Positions 33,692 through 42,718 are shown, counted from the stretch's first letter. The stretch: 64,000 bases of DNA from Chryseobacterium glaciei (GCF_001648155.1 NZ_CP015199.1:4535001-4599000), one strand, 5' to 3'. Translations and numbers: made by a program. The notes: generated by a model from the letters alone, not told the origin.

Positions 33692-34315
33692 TTATGACAA
33701 ATCAAACTTCATTAAATCATCAAGATCTTTCAGCAAAGGATTTTTCTCAATGAACTTTTCGAATATCTTCTTAGTCGTAACAACCTCAATTTTAAGGCTT
33801 TCGAAGTCTCTTTTATACTCAATTTCAATAGAATAATTATGTACTTTTCTTTTGAAATGATTAAAAAATTCTCCGCTTATTTTATCAAATTCCACTTTTG
33901 CAGAGTCTGAAGGATAAGAAACCTGAATATTATGCTCGTCTATTTTAACTAATTTAAAAGCTTTAATAGCATTAAAAACAAATGTATTCTTGGATTGCAA
34001 TTGTTTCAATAGCAAATTCCATTCCATTTGTAAATCGGTTTCAGTAAAATGGTTTTGTGGAAGGTCTTCAGTTTTTGTGGCAAGCGTGCTATCTTCCTTT
34101 TTTTCAACTTTCTCTTCTTTATTCATAAAAGAATTGATACTGAAACCGGAAGAAGATCCCTGTTTAGATAAAGGCTTAGAAGTTTTTTTAATAACAATTT
34201 CCTGAGGTTCATTAGAAATCACAGGCTTTTCAACCTTTTCTTCTTTCTTTACCTCTATTTTTTGCGGAATTGCTACTTCAATCTTTTCATGAAGGAAGGG
34301 CGCTAGTATTAAGAA
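33692..34315 (-). CDS. dnaX: DNA polymerase III tau C-terminal region (reached by -1 slippage)
   Basis: This frame has no good start of its own and is continuous with the preceding 11-A run; read from there it gives about 207 residues. It comprises a Lys/Glu-rich linker followed by the tau C-terminal domain (MEWNLLLKQLQSKN, YPSDSAKVEFDKI and the ending NPLLKDLDDLMKFDL). Joined to the gamma part by one extra A or a -1 frameshift, it gives a tau of about 567 residues. An annotation that starts at the internal ATG at 34222 and calls it a hypothetical protein would be wrong in my reading. Tau would carry the contacts to polymerase and helicase. Confidence 0.8.
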   Translation of the reverse strand, partial: FLILAPFLHEKIEVAIPQKIEVKKEEKVEKPVISNEPQEIVIKKTSKPLSKQGSSSGFSINSFMNKEEKVEKKEDSTLATKTEDLPQNHFTETDLQMEWNLLLKQLQSKNTFVFNAIKAFKLVKIDEHNIQVSYPSDSAKVEFDKISGEFFNHFKRKVHNYSIEIEYKRDFESLKIEVVTTKKIFEKFIEKNPLLKDLDDLMKFDLS

Positions 34316-35394
34316 TTTTTTTTTTTAGCAAGGTCAGCATTAGCCGTCAGTGAGGACAATTGCATTAATGCAATCTCTACCGTAAGTCTTGGGTTCTTTG
34401 AGTTCTTATAATTGATATCGGCATGATTACAAATCTCGATGCCGTCTATTAATTGTTGAGCGTTCCATTTTTGGCCTTGCTCTACAAATTTGGTTTTTGT
34501 TTTCTCTCCTACTTCGATTAAATCAATTGTAGAAGCATTTTGAGCCATCATTAAATCTCTGAAATGATTTCCTAATCCGGCAATGAAAATATGAGAATCG
34601 AAACCTTTTTTTACAATTTCATTAAAAGCAAAAAGTACTTCGGGAATTTTATTTTCCTTGGCAAGATCAACAATATTTAGATATTGATCGTAATCTAAAA
34701 TATTAAGCACTTCGGCAGCTTTTGCCAACGTAATATTTTTTTGAGAAAATGTAGAAAGTCTGTCGAATATAGAAAGAGCGTCTCTTAAAGCACCATCGGC
34801 CTTTTGAGCGATTAAATATAAAGCATCATCTTCATATTGAATATTTTCTTTCTGAGCAATAGTTTTAAGGTGCGACTGAATATCTTCAATCACAATTCTT
34901 TTGAAATCGTAGATCTGACAACGCGATAAAATCGTTGGAATGATTTTATGCTTTTCTGTGGTTGCCAAAATAAATATTGCATGCGCAGGAGGTTCTTCCA
35001 GCGTTTTAAGGAAAGCATTGAAGGCAGCAGAAGACAACATGTGTACCTCATCGATGATATATACCTTGTATTTACCAACCTGAGGAGCAAAACGCACCTG
35101 ATCTATCAACTCTCTGATATCATCAACAGAGTTGTTGGAAGCAGCATCTAATTCATAGATGTTGTATGCAAAGCCATCTTCTGAAACGGAACCGTCTTTT
35201 TCGTTGATCTTTCTTGCCAAAATTCTGGCACAAGTCGTTTTACCAACGCCTCGGGGTCCACAAAACAGTAAAGCCTGAGCCAACTGATTTTCTTCAATTG
35301 CATGTTCTAACGTATCCGTAATATGAGATTGCCCAACAACCGTGTCAAACTCTTGTGGGCGATATTTTCTTGCAGATACGATGAAATTTTCCAT
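34309..35394 (-). CDS. dnaX: DNA polymerase III subunit gamma (N-terminal part of dnaX)
   Basis: 361 residues ending three codons after the slippage site. AAA+ clamp-loader ATPase: Walker A GPRGVGKTTCARI, Walker B DEVHML, sensor 1 in LATTEKHKIIPTILSRCQ (SRC motif), then domain III ending LTVEIALMQLSSL. The zinc-binding cysteine cluster typical of E. coli DnaX is mostly absent; the stretch between Walker A and B is shortened, as in other Bacteroidota. The gene seems leaderless: TATTTTTG (minus, 35399-35406) ends 4 bp before the ATG. The frame-0 product corresponds to gamma. Confidence 0.93.
   Translation of the reverse strand: MENFIVSARKYRPQEFDTVVGQSHITDTLEHAIEENQLAQALLFCGPRGVGKTTCARILARKINEKDGSVSEDGFAYNIYELDAASNNSVDDIRELIDQVRFAPQVGKYKVYIIDEVHMLSSAAFNAFLKTLEEPPAHAIFILATTEKHKIIPTILSRCQIYDFKRIVIEDIQSHLKTIAQKENIQYEDDALYLIAQKADGALRDALSIFDRLSTFSQKNITLAKAAEVLNILDYDQYLNIVDLAKENKIPEVLFAFNEIVKKGFDSHIFIAGLGNHFRDLMMAQNASTIDLIEVGEKTKTKFVEQGQKWNAQQLIDGIEICNHADINYKNSKNPRLTVEIALMQLSSLTANADLAKKKNS
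34316..34326 (-). other. dnaX: dnaX slippage site: run of 11 A residues
   Basis: On the coding strand GCT is followed by 11 A and TTCTTAA. Frame 0 stops at TAA after AAA AAA AAA AAT TCT. A 12th A, or a -1 shift, reads AAA x4, TTC TTA and stays open through the tau domain. No Shine-Dalgarno stimulator or strong downstream hairpin is apparent, which favours transcriptional slippage over ribosomal frameshifting. A sequencing length error is the alternative. Confidence 0.7.
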
Positions 35395-35491
35395 TGGTCA
35401 AAAATAAGAAATATTGTTCTAATTTGAAAATTTAAATTTTCAAAATTTCATGTAAATCATACTTTTCTACAAATGGAAAATTTCAAACATA

Positions 35492-36121
35492 TTATTTTTT
35501 ATCTTCGTAAGCAAAGTCGATCAACTCAACGATAGCTTTTTCAATTTCTGCTCTACCTTCGTCAGTCTTCATATCGATACCACAAAACTTGTTTGCGTTG
35601 TAACCTGTATAAAGATTTAAGTAATATGCTCCAGAAATAATTAGCGCCATAATTGCCCTGTATCTAGTAGCATTTTCTCCAAAGTGAGGGTCTGTAATAT
35701 GCTGAAACAACATATCTCCTACTTCTTCACGCTGTTCTACTAATTTTCTAAGAATCGGTTTACTTTCTGAAAGTTCCCAAAGAATGATTTTTTGAAGTTC
35801 TTTATTTTTTTTCAAGTTATCAAACTGGTTAAGCAAAGCAATTTTTGACAATTCTTTACCTCCATCTGAAATATCAACTTCTACATTCTGATTGAATTTT
35901 GTCCAATAATCCTGAGATTTGATATACTCATCGATCAACTTATCAGTACTTCCAAAATATTCATAGATAAGTTTTTTATCGAAACCTGCAACGGCAGCGA
36001 TCTTACTTACTTTTAAACCTGAGTAACCTTTTACTCTTAAAATTTTACCAACTGCGGCAAGTAATTTCTGTTTAGTTTTTTCTTTGTCCCTAATGGGACC
36101 TTGCACAACTTTTCTGGGCAT
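35492..36121 (-). CDS. TetR family transcriptional regulator
   Basis: 209 residues. N-terminal TetR helix-turn-helix (about 14-60: KTKQKLLAAVGKILRVKGYSGLKVSKIA followed by a KKLIYEYFGS recognition segment), with a helical ligand-binding domain behind it. It is the second gene after the alpha-oxoamine synthase with a 15-bp gap, so it probably responds to and regulates lipid synthesis, perhaps by sensing an acyl-CoA or sphingoid-type product. No palindromic operator was identified with confidence. Confidence 0.9.
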   Translation of the reverse strand: MPRKVVQGPIRDKEKTKQKLLAAVGKILRVKGYSGLKVSKIAAVAGFDKKLIYEYFGSTDKLIDEYIKSQDYWTKFNQNVEVDISDGGKELSKIALLNQFDNLKKNKELQKIILWELSESKPILRKLVEQREEVGDMLFQHITDPHFGENATRYRAIMALIISGAYYLNLYTGYNANKFCGIDMKTDEGRAEIEKAIVELIDFAYEDKK

Positions 36122-36136
36122 AATACTAGTATTATT

Positions 36137-37393
36137 TTATTTTTTTGCAATATGCAATTTTTTGTTTATATCTTCGAACGCATTCAGCGTTTTATCAAGA
36201 TGTTCTTTTTCATGTCTCGCCATTACACTCATTCTGATACGCGCATCTTTTCTAGGAACGGCAGGATATAAAATCGGGTTTGTATAAATTCCTCTTTCAA
36301 TGAGTAGTCTTCCGACGTCTCCTGTTACATAAGGATCTCCAATTTTTACCGGAACGATCGCAGAACGTGTAACTCCTGTATCTAATCCCAAATCATCCAA
36401 CCCTTTTTTGAAATAATTAATATTATCCCAAAGCTTCTGTCTCCAGATAGGCTCTTCATCAATTAACTCAATGGCCTTAATAATTCCTGCAGAAGAAGGC
36501 GGTGCCGTTGCAGAAAAAATCTGTTGTTTAGACTGGAATCTCAAAATTGCCGCTATTTTCTTATCTGCAATTACATATCCTCCCAAATTACCAAAAGTCT
36601 TACTAAACGTTCCTGTAATAATGTCTACTTTATCTAATAGATCGGCTTCTTCAAGCGTTCCTCTTCCCGTTTCTCCTAAAATTCCAACCCCATGTACATC
36701 GTCTACCATTAAAAAAGCATTATACTTTTTTACTAGCGCATAAATCTCTTTTACATGCGAAGTATCCCCATCTTGTGAATACACTCCATCTATAACTACG
36801 AGTTTTGTACGGTAAAGGTTTTCTGAAGTCTTCAAAATGTGTTCCAAAGCTTCTAAATTATTGTGAGGAAACGTTTTTTTATTTGTGTAGGCACAACCTT
36901 CATGTACACTTGCATGTACTGCCATGTCTAAAATAGCGATATCCTCTTTCTGCATTAAACATTGCAATGTAGCACTATTAGCTGTATATCCTGTAGTAAA
37001 AACTACAGCTTCCTCCTCTTTTCTTCCAAAAAAAGAAGATATCTTTTTTTCCAGATCATTATGGTAATCAAAATATCCGCCGATAAGCGGAGTTGCCCCC
37101 GTTCCGGTTCCATATTTCTGAATTCCTTCAATTGCGGCCTGTTTTACTTTCGGATGTTGTGTAAATCCTAAATAATCACTGGAAACAAAGCTCACATATT
37201 CTCTATCCTGATTGGCAATATTTACGTGAACTAATGAGTTGGTTCCTGTTGTATTTTTCAATCTGTAATTCATGTGGCCGTTGGACTTCATGTACTCTAA
37301 AAATTCATAAAAAATCTCTGCTCTTTGAGATATATTATGGTCTGGAATATTCTCAAAATCCTTAAATGTGGCTGTTGTAAAGTTAATGTTCAT
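36137..37393 (-). CDS. Alpha-oxoamine synthase (serine palmitoyltransferase or cysteate acyltransferase type)
   Basis: 418 residues from the ATG at 37393; the ATG at 37423 lies inside the -7 element TATATTTG (minus, 37421-37428). PLP fold-type I enzyme of the KBL/BioF/HemA/SPT family: SSDYLGFTQHPKV, GTGTGATPLIGGYFDYHN, DDVHGVGILGETGRG and the PLP lysine in TGTFSKTFGNLGGY. In this phylum such enzymes make the long-chain base of sphingolipids from serine, or of sulfonolipids (capnine) from cysteate. The sequence alone does not decide between these. The downstream TetR gene is probably in the same operon. Confidence 0.85.
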   Translation of the reverse strand: MNINFTTATFKDFENIPDHNISQRAEIFYEFLEYMKSNGHMNYRLKNTTGTNSLVHVNIANQDREYVSFVSSDYLGFTQHPKVKQAAIEGIQKYGTGTGATPLIGGYFDYHNDLEKKISSFFGRKEEEAVVFTTGYTANSATLQCLMQKEDIAILDMAVHASVHEGCAYTNKKTFPHNNLEALEHILKTSENLYRTKLVVIDGVYSQDGDTSHVKEIYALVKKYNAFLMVDDVHGVGILGETGRGTLEEADLLDKVDIITGTFSKTFGNLGGYVIADKKIAAILRFQSKQQIFSATAPPSSAGIIKAIELIDEEPIWRQKLWDNINYFKKGLDDLGLDTGVTRSAIVPVKIGDPYVTGDVGRLLIERGIYTNPILYPAVPRKDARIRMSVMARHEKEHLDKTLNAFEDINKKLHIAKK

Positions 37394-37423
37394 CCTTAAT
37401 TTTGTTAGCTGTTTAAAGAACAA

Positions 37424-37737
37424 ATATATGATTATTTCACATGGCTAACTTTGAATTTTCAATTAAAATTTATTATGCATATAATATTTTAATCATATAG
37501 TTTGAAAATCAACATATTTCACACTTATTGGATCATTTTAATATTTATTAACATATTCGAAAAGCCTTTTCATTAATCTAAAATTAGTGAAAAATAAAAC
37601 ACAAAACCTCATCAAAAACAAAAAAAGACAACCACTTTCGCAACCATCTTACTTCAATATAAAATATTTAACTATTTACTTAATAACTCCACATTTATTC
37701 AATGAAAAAATCATTTAATAAAAATTTTATTTTAGAC
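37424..37737. other. Gap without recognised gene
   Basis: About 310 bp of A/T-rich sequence between the divergently oriented ends of the alpha-oxoamine synthase (5' end) and the LuxR-type gene (3' end). It holds the synthase promoter at its left end; nothing else is recognised. Confidence 0.5.
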
Positions 37738-38481
37738 TTAATAAAAGCTATCATTAAATGCCTTGATTGAGTTTTTTACATTCAGTTTTTCCAGGATATT
37801 TTGGCGATGACGGCTGACGGTATTTACACTTATAAAAAGAAAATCTGCAATTTCTTTGCTTGTGAAACCTTCACCTACGAATTTCAAGACCTCCAATTCT
37901 CTTTGAGACAAGATATTTTTGTAGTTTAATTTATCCTCAACCACCACTTCTCCTTTTGTAGAATTTATAATTAAAAAATCCGATGGTGAGAGAATCGACT
38001 GATCTAAAGCAATACTATACAGACAAAGCGCAAACCTCAGCTTATTATTGTAGGGTGAATAAGTGTAAAACATACGATGCTGCACAAATCTGTATTCTTC
38101 ATTTTTATCTTTCATCCTGATTCTGGATACAACATTATAATTAATACGCTCTTCAGGTTTAAGCGAATCCATGAGTTTAAAAAAACGTAATTCGTGAATG
38201 TATTTCTTCAGTTTATCATCAGGATGGATTTTCTTTAAGATCTCTTCTTCCCAAATTGAATCTATAACGGTTGGGTTTTCTTTAAAATTTAAACCTAATT
38301 CCAACGCAGATTTTGAAGTATAGACGTAGCTTTTGTTCGCCTGCATATCACTCAATACTGAAACAATATTTTCAATTTGAGAATACATTGATGCCTGTTG
38401 TTTATATATCTCAATATCCAACAGACAGGTACTTCCATTTTTGTTCAGCAGTGTTTTGTTAAGCGTGTCTAATATCTCCAT
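37738..38481 (-). CDS. LuxR-type (GerE) transcriptional regulator with N-terminal sensory region
   Basis: 247 residues. The C-terminal GerE helix-turn-helix (about 185-245) is clear: LSQRELEVLKFVGEGFTSKEIADFLFIS followed by NTVSRHRQNILEKL. The N-terminal 170 residues look like a PAS-type sensory domain (RMKDKNEEYRFVQHRMFYTY), as in other flavobacterial LuxR proteins. No receiver domain, so it is not a two-component response regulator. It is divergent from the DUF1349 gene, whose promoter at 38501-38531 it could control. Confidence 0.88.
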   Translation of the reverse strand: MEILDTLNKTLLNKNGSTCLLDIEIYKQQASMYSQIENIVSVLSDMQANKSYVYTSKSALELGLNFKENPTVIDSIWEEEILKKIHPDDKLKKYIHELRFFKLMDSLKPEERINYNVVSRIRMKDKNEEYRFVQHRMFYTYSPYNNKLRFALCLYSIALDQSILSPSDFLIINSTKGEVVVEDKLNYKNILSQRELEVLKFVGEGFTSKEIADFLFISVNTVSRHRQNILEKLNVKNSIKAFNDSFY

Positions 38482-38500
38482 AAATGGTTATTTATAAGTA

Positions 38501-38531
38501 TTGATGAAATAACGGTAAAATTTTACTTTTG
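38501..38531 (+). promoter_or_regulatory. Promoter of the DUF1349 gene
   Basis: TTG (38501-38503), 20 bp, TACTTTTG (38524-38531). A full match to the flavobacterial -33/-7 pattern. Confidence 0.65.
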
Positions 38532-38575
38532 CTAAATTAATACTTTACACTCAGTTATACCGATAAAGAAAGATA

Positions 38576-39223
38576 ATGAAGAGAATAATTTTAAGTTTCT
38601 GTGTACTTCTATTGGCTCAGAAAAGCTTTGCTCAGACGTTAGAAAAAATGACATGGTTCAACGAACCTGAAAAATGGGAAATTAAAAACAATGTTTTATC
38701 AATGTTTGTTACTCCACAAAGTGATTACTGGAGAATTTCACATTATGGCTTCACTGTAGACGATGCGCCTTTCTATTATACCACTTATGGCGGAGAATTT
38801 GAAGCGAAAGTAAAAATTACAGGAAATTATAAGGCAAGATTTGATCAAATGGGATTGATGCTGAGAATTGATAAAGACCATTACATCAAAGCCGGCGTCG
38901 AATTTGTAGACGGAAAATACAACCTTAGCACCGTTGTCACTCATACAACAAGTGACTGGAGCGTGATCACCTTAGATAAAACACCTCCCGCAGTTTGGAT
39001 AAAAGCAGTAAGAAGGCTGGATGCAGTAGAAATTTTTTATTCTTTTGATGATAAAAATTATATCCTGATGCGTAATGCACATTTACAGGACAACACTCCT
39101 GTGATGGTTGGCTTAATGGCTGCGTGCCCGGACGGAAATGGCTTCAATGCAACTTTTGAGAATTTTAAAGTGAAGCATCTTCCCGATGAACGACGCTTAC
39201 AATGGCTTGAAAACCATAAATAA
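38576..39223 (+). CDS. Secreted DUF1349 (concanavalin-like) protein
   Basis: 215 residues with a signal peptide (about 1-19, ending KSFAQ). The rest is a single DUF1349 beta-sandwich: FVTPQSDYWRISHYGF, GEFEAKVKITGNYKARFDQMGLMLR, YIKAGVEFVDGKYNLS, then MVGLMAACPDGNGF. This laminin-G/concanavalin-like fold is found in regulatory and carbohydrate-associated proteins; no enzymatic residue is known. It is periplasmic here. It has its own promoter and is divergent from the LuxR-type regulator. Confidence 0.88.
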   Translation: MKRIILSFCVLLLAQKSFAQTLEKMTWFNEPEKWEIKNNVLSMFVTPQSDYWRISHYGFTVDDAPFYYTTYGGEFEAKVKITGNYKARFDQMGLMLRIDKDHYIKAGVEFVDGKYNLSTVVTHTTSDWSVITLDKTPPAVWIKAVRRLDAVEIFYSFDDKNYILMRNAHLQDNTPVMVGLMAACPDGNGFNATFENFKVKHLPDERRLQWLENHK

Positions 39224-39261
39224 CGATTGAATTACACTTCAATATACAGTCAATTTTTATT

Positions 39262-39333
39262 AACCTCTCATTTTTTTTGGGAGGTTTTTATTTTTTTAGG
39301 TTAAATAAAAAACCGGATAAAATTATCCGGTTT
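39262..39333. terminator. Two terminators, one for each convergent gene
   Basis: AACCTCTC / GGGAGGTT (39262-39287) with Ts on the plus strand. AAACCGGATAA / TTATCCGGTTT (39310-39333) has its T-run on the minus strand and serves the fibre-like gene. Confidence 0.85.
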
Positions 39334-39411
39334 GTATTTGTGTGTTTTAGAATCTAGTTCTGTTAAAATATTTCCATTAATTATTATGAGGGATAATAAT
39401 TTAAAAATACA

Positions 39412-40632
39412 TTAAGTAAGTCTTGTAAGAACTATTGAATATGTTCTGGAAACATTCCCATTATTGGTAATATTTATAGTACCGGATGAAGGTATTACTA
39501 AAGTATAATTTAAAGCTGTAGAATTTCCTCCATCTGCACATCCCGGCTTACCAGCCCATGTTGTAGCGGTAGTTGTTTTACTTGTTTCAGTAAAAGTTGG
39601 CCCTTTGGTAGTACTATTACTTATTAAACCATCTATTCCTTTAATAGAAAAGTTACTATTAAATGCTATATTAAATACAAAATATTCAGCAACAACAGCG
39701 TATGAGCATCCATCAAAAGCAGTCACAGTAGCTTTATACACGGAACCGTCAACCATACCACTGGTAATAAATGTACTTGTAGCACCACTCGCAACAGTAA
39801 CCGTATTTGAAGTAACCGAACCAAAAGTACTTGAAGGTGATGCTTTTACCAGAACGCCATTAGCATCAGAATACACAGGAGTTACAACAGTTGCTCCTGC
39901 TACCGGAGTAATTGTTCTTACTCTGGTTGTACCATTTACATCTAAAGTATTTGTAGGAGCTGTAGTTCCTATTCCTACGTTTCCCGTACTCATCAGAACC
40001 ATACCTGGCGCTGCAGTGGCTATAGATTTTGAATGAAATTGAAGAACGTTATCACTAACCCCTAAACCATAGAAATCGCTTCCAACTGAATTATTATAAA
40101 CCGCTAATTTTTTTCCAACAACATCCGTGACCGTGCTTCCCGCATTTGTTCCTAAATCCAACCTGTTATTGGGCGTCGTCGTACCTATTCCCATATTTCC
40201 ATTTGCAAGCATTGTAGCAACAGTTGTCAATGTTTGACCATCACCATAGGTTCCCACAGAATTTGCTCCTACGTTAAACTGTAAACCAGATTCTGCCCCC
40301 GAAACATTAATAGAAGGAATGCTTGGAGTAACATTAAACCAAATATTATCCCAGCTTCCACTAGCTGTAGAACTTTTCATACCAAACAGAGTTCCTACGA
40401 CATCTACTTTTGCAACTGGAGCAGTAGTACCAATACCAACACTCCCTGTTGCGGTAACTGAAACGTCATTCGCCTGCTGAGCTGCCGTAGGAACACCCGT
40501 TGCAGCGTTGTCTTTTGCAGCATCAATGTTAAATGCACCTTGTGGATTAGCAGTATTGATCCCAACCTGAGCGTTAATTTGAATAGCAAAACCTGAAATT
40601 GCCATTACAATAGTTAATACTGTTTTTTTCAT
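39412..40632 (-). CDS. Secreted fibre-like surface protein with GIGTTxP repeats
   Basis: 406 residues with a signal peptide (about 1-21, ending INAQ). After it come four copies of a motif of the type (V/M)GI(G/N)TxxPxxxxDV: GINTANPQGAFNID, GIGTTAPVAKVDV, GIGTTTPNNRLDL and GIGTTAPTNTLDV. These are reminiscent of phage tail-fibre and trimeric adhesin stalk repeats that are common in flavobacterial surface proteins. The last 150 residues form a separate beta-rich domain ending SRTYSIVLTRLT. It lacks a type IX sorting domain. A second gene with the same N-terminal motif lies at 43179. Confidence 0.8.
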   Translation of the reverse strand: MKKTVLTIVMAISGFAIQINAQVGINTANPQGAFNIDAAKDNAATGVPTAAQQANDVSVTATGSVGIGTTAPVAKVDVVGTLFGMKSSTASGSWDNIWFNVTPSIPSINVSGAESGLQFNVGANSVGTYGDGQTLTTVATMLANGNMGIGTTTPNNRLDLGTNAGSTVTDVVGKKLAVYNNSVGSDFYGLGVSDNVLQFHSKSIATAAPGMVLMSTGNVGIGTTAPTNTLDVNGTTRVRTITPVAGATVVTPVYSDANGVLVKASPSSTFGSVTSNTVTVASGATSTFITSGMVDGSVYKATVTAFDGCSYAVVAEYFVFNIAFNSNFSIKGIDGLISNSTTKGPTFTETSKTTTATTWAGKPGCADGGNSTALNYTLVIPSSGTINITNNGNVSRTYSIVLTRLT

Positions 40633-41041
40633 ATGTTAAAAGTTTTTAAGTTTCGGTTTTGTGAAAATACAAATTTTAATTTAAAAATTCAACAATTATA
40701 TCAACAAATCAATATAATTTTCAATAAAATAACCATTTGTTAAGTAAACTTTAACAAACATATCATATTATTAATAAACAATGAATATTCGTTTAATTTT
40801 AAAAAAAATGAATATGTCTAGAATTTATTTTGCTACTACAGTATTCAGTATTATTCTTAAAAATTAAGTAAAAAACGTTTATTATATCCATTATTAGTAA
40901 ATATTTGATTGATATTATACAGATAATTTTTACATGAAAATAAGTTTTGATTTATTGTATAATCAAAAAATTATAGAAGTAATAAACTAGTGCAAGTGGA
41001 AAGAAATCTTAATTCAATTATTAAGTTAAATAAAGGATAAT
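40633..41041. other. Promoter-side gap of the fibre-like gene
   Basis: About 409 bp, very A/T-rich, without a gene. It contains an inverted repeat, TTTGTTAAGT (40736-40745) and ACTTTAACAAA (40748-40758, one extra T), which could be an operator. No firm promoter is assigned. Confidence 0.4.
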
Positions 41042-41911
41042 TTATTGAACAATAAGAAAAGTATAGAAAACAGTCATTGCTTTCTTTTCGTAGGCATCTT
41101 TTAAGGAGATAAGCATTGCCGTACGGATCATATTTTTCCCTTTAATCGGGATAGTGAGGAGATCGTCTTTCCCCACCACTGTTGTTTGTGCTAAAATGGT
41201 AAACCAATTTCCGCTTTTAGTAAGCTCAAGCAAGGTAGGAATATCATTAATTTCAATTAAAATATTGGGTGACAAATTATTACTTTCAAAGGCTTCGGTA
41301 ACAAATTTTGTTGTGCTGTACCCTTTTGTAGGCAATGCAAGTGGCAAATTCGTGATTTCTTTTAACGTAATACTTTCTTTATTTTTAAAATCAGATTTTT
41401 TTGAAGCAACCAAAGTCATTGGTGACGTAAAAAGCGGCGTGTAATTAAATATCTTTTCCTTATTCCCTTCAGCAAAAGTAAGGGCAAAATCCAGTTCAAG
41501 ATGAGTCAATTTTTCGATTAATTCGGAAGTGGTTCCAAAAACAATGTTTACTCTCACGCCCGGATATTTTACAGAAAACTTAATGAGAGCCTCAATCAAA
41601 GTAGAACGCATCCCGTAAGTAACGCCAATTGTAAGCTCACCGATTTTAAGATCTTTTAAATCTCGTAAAGCCAAAAAACCTTCCTGCGATTTTAGAAGAC
41701 TTTTTTCGGCGTATGTTGAAAACACAGCTCCGGCTTCCGTTAATGTAATACGCTTCCCTATCCTATTAAATAAAGGAATTCCCAATTCATCTTCAAGCTG
41801 TTTGATCTGCTGCGAAAGCGTGCTCTGACTTATAAATAAATGATTGGCCGCTTCCGTAAAATTAAGCAATTCTTTGGCTTTAAGAAAATAACGAATTTGT
41901 CTGAGTTCCAT
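41042..41911 (-). CDS. LysR family transcriptional regulator
   Basis: 289 residues. Winged HTH at residues 1-60 (MELRQIRYFLKAKELLNFTEAA, then QSTLSQQIKQLEDELG) and a LysR substrate-binding domain (about 88-289), similar to the CynR/CatR type. A 15-bp T-N11-A palindrome (41920-41934) lies 9 bp upstream of its ATG, so it probably represses itself. The same box occurs in front of the MFS gene at 45430, its likely target. No metabolic gene is adjacent that would reveal the ligand. Confidence 0.92.
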   Translation of the reverse strand: MELRQIRYFLKAKELLNFTEAANHLFISQSTLSQQIKQLEDELGIPLFNRIGKRITLTEAGAVFSTYAEKSLLKSQEGFLALRDLKDLKIGELTIGVTYGMRSTLIEALIKFSVKYPGVRVNIVFGTTSELIEKLTHLELDFALTFAEGNKEKIFNYTPLFTSPMTLVASKKSDFKNKESITLKEITNLPLALPTKGYSTTKFVTEAFESNNLSPNILIEINDIPTLLELTKSGNWFTILAQTTVVGKDDLLTIPIKGKNMIRTAMLISLKDAYEKKAMTVFYTFLIVQ

Positions 41912-41919
41912 ATTTGTAA

Positions 41920-41934
41920 ATCGGTTTTAACGAT
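41920..41934. promoter_or_regulatory. LysR-type box at the lysR gene
   Basis: ATCGGTTTTAACGAT: inverted ATCG/CGAT halves with T-N11-A, followed by GAATA. Confidence 0.6.
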
Positions 41935-41974
41935 GAATAATTTTCACCAAAGGCGAATTACAAATTTATGGATT

Positions 41975-42184
41975 TTAGCATCTTCCGAAGCGTTTGATGA
42001 GATTTAATTCTGAAACTTTTTCCTCTTTAAAGGTAAGTGATAGAATAATTTTTCTGCCAAACCAGGTTTTTCCGACTTCGTAAGTCCAGATTTCGTTATT
42101 AAAATAATTAAACCCATCTCCTAGTTCTTTGATAATTTCATTGCGGGATTTACCCAACAGGTGGCTAAAATTTTCTTTTTTCAT
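41975..42184 (-). CDS. Small conserved-looking protein
   Basis: 69 residues, soluble and without signal peptide. It begins MKKENFSHLLGKSRNEIIKEL and ends NLIKRFGRC, with alternating beta and basic segments (WTYEVGKTWFGRKIILSLTF). I do not recognise the family; the pattern resembles small periplasmic-free SmpA/BamE-like or DUF proteins that test a structural fold. It is upstream of lysR on the same strand, but 63 bp away with the LysR box between, so it is likely separate. Support is the coherent codon use and the ATG. Confidence 0.6.
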   Translation of the reverse strand: MKKENFSHLLGKSRNEIIKELGDGFNYFNNEIWTYEVGKTWFGRKIILSLTFKEEKVSELNLIKRFGRC

Positions 42185-42718
42185 TTTGTGTGTTTGATTT
42201 CTATTATCAAAACAGAGACCAAAATGTTAAAATCCGTATTTTTCAGTTATTACAAGTGATTAATTTATAGTTAATTAAAATAATATTTTATAAAATATCT
42301 CCACTTTTGTCCATATATTTTTTGTTTTATTATTCTAAAGTGATTATTCGATTTCAAAAATATTATTTATCGAATAATAACCCCTACATACCACAAAAAT
42401 GATAATAATATTTAAATTTTCAGAGGAAATAATACATTAATAATGGTTTTTGTTACAAATTTTTAATATTTTTGAAACAATGTAAGTATTTGGTTAGATT
42501 TTTGAAGTGAAATATTTTATATAAAATTAAGTTAATCGCTTATTTTTTCAACATTAGTTTAAATATTAATATCATGAAACTTTCAAACTTTACTTCTTCA
42601 CGAAAAAAGATTATTCTGATATTGAAAAAATCATTTTCAATACCCGTCTGTTGATCTTCACAGATCCGCTTACCATGTTTTGAAAATATTACAGACTTAC
42701 TAAAACTCTTACCACATC
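42185..42718. other. Long A/T-rich gap with a possible promoter and short frame
   Basis: 534 bp without an evident gene. A -7-like TATTTTTG lies at 42467-42474 (plus). A 26-codon frame at 42574-42654 (MKLSNFTSSRKK, ending SIPVC) could be a leader peptide for the gene at 42719; it has no further support. The remainder shows no structure I can name. Confidence 0.35.

Noticed and set aside
33692..34222. Independent gene starting at the ATG at 34222
   Set aside because: The frame continues upstream without a stop to the 11-A run and encodes the tau C-terminus, so it is part of dnaX.
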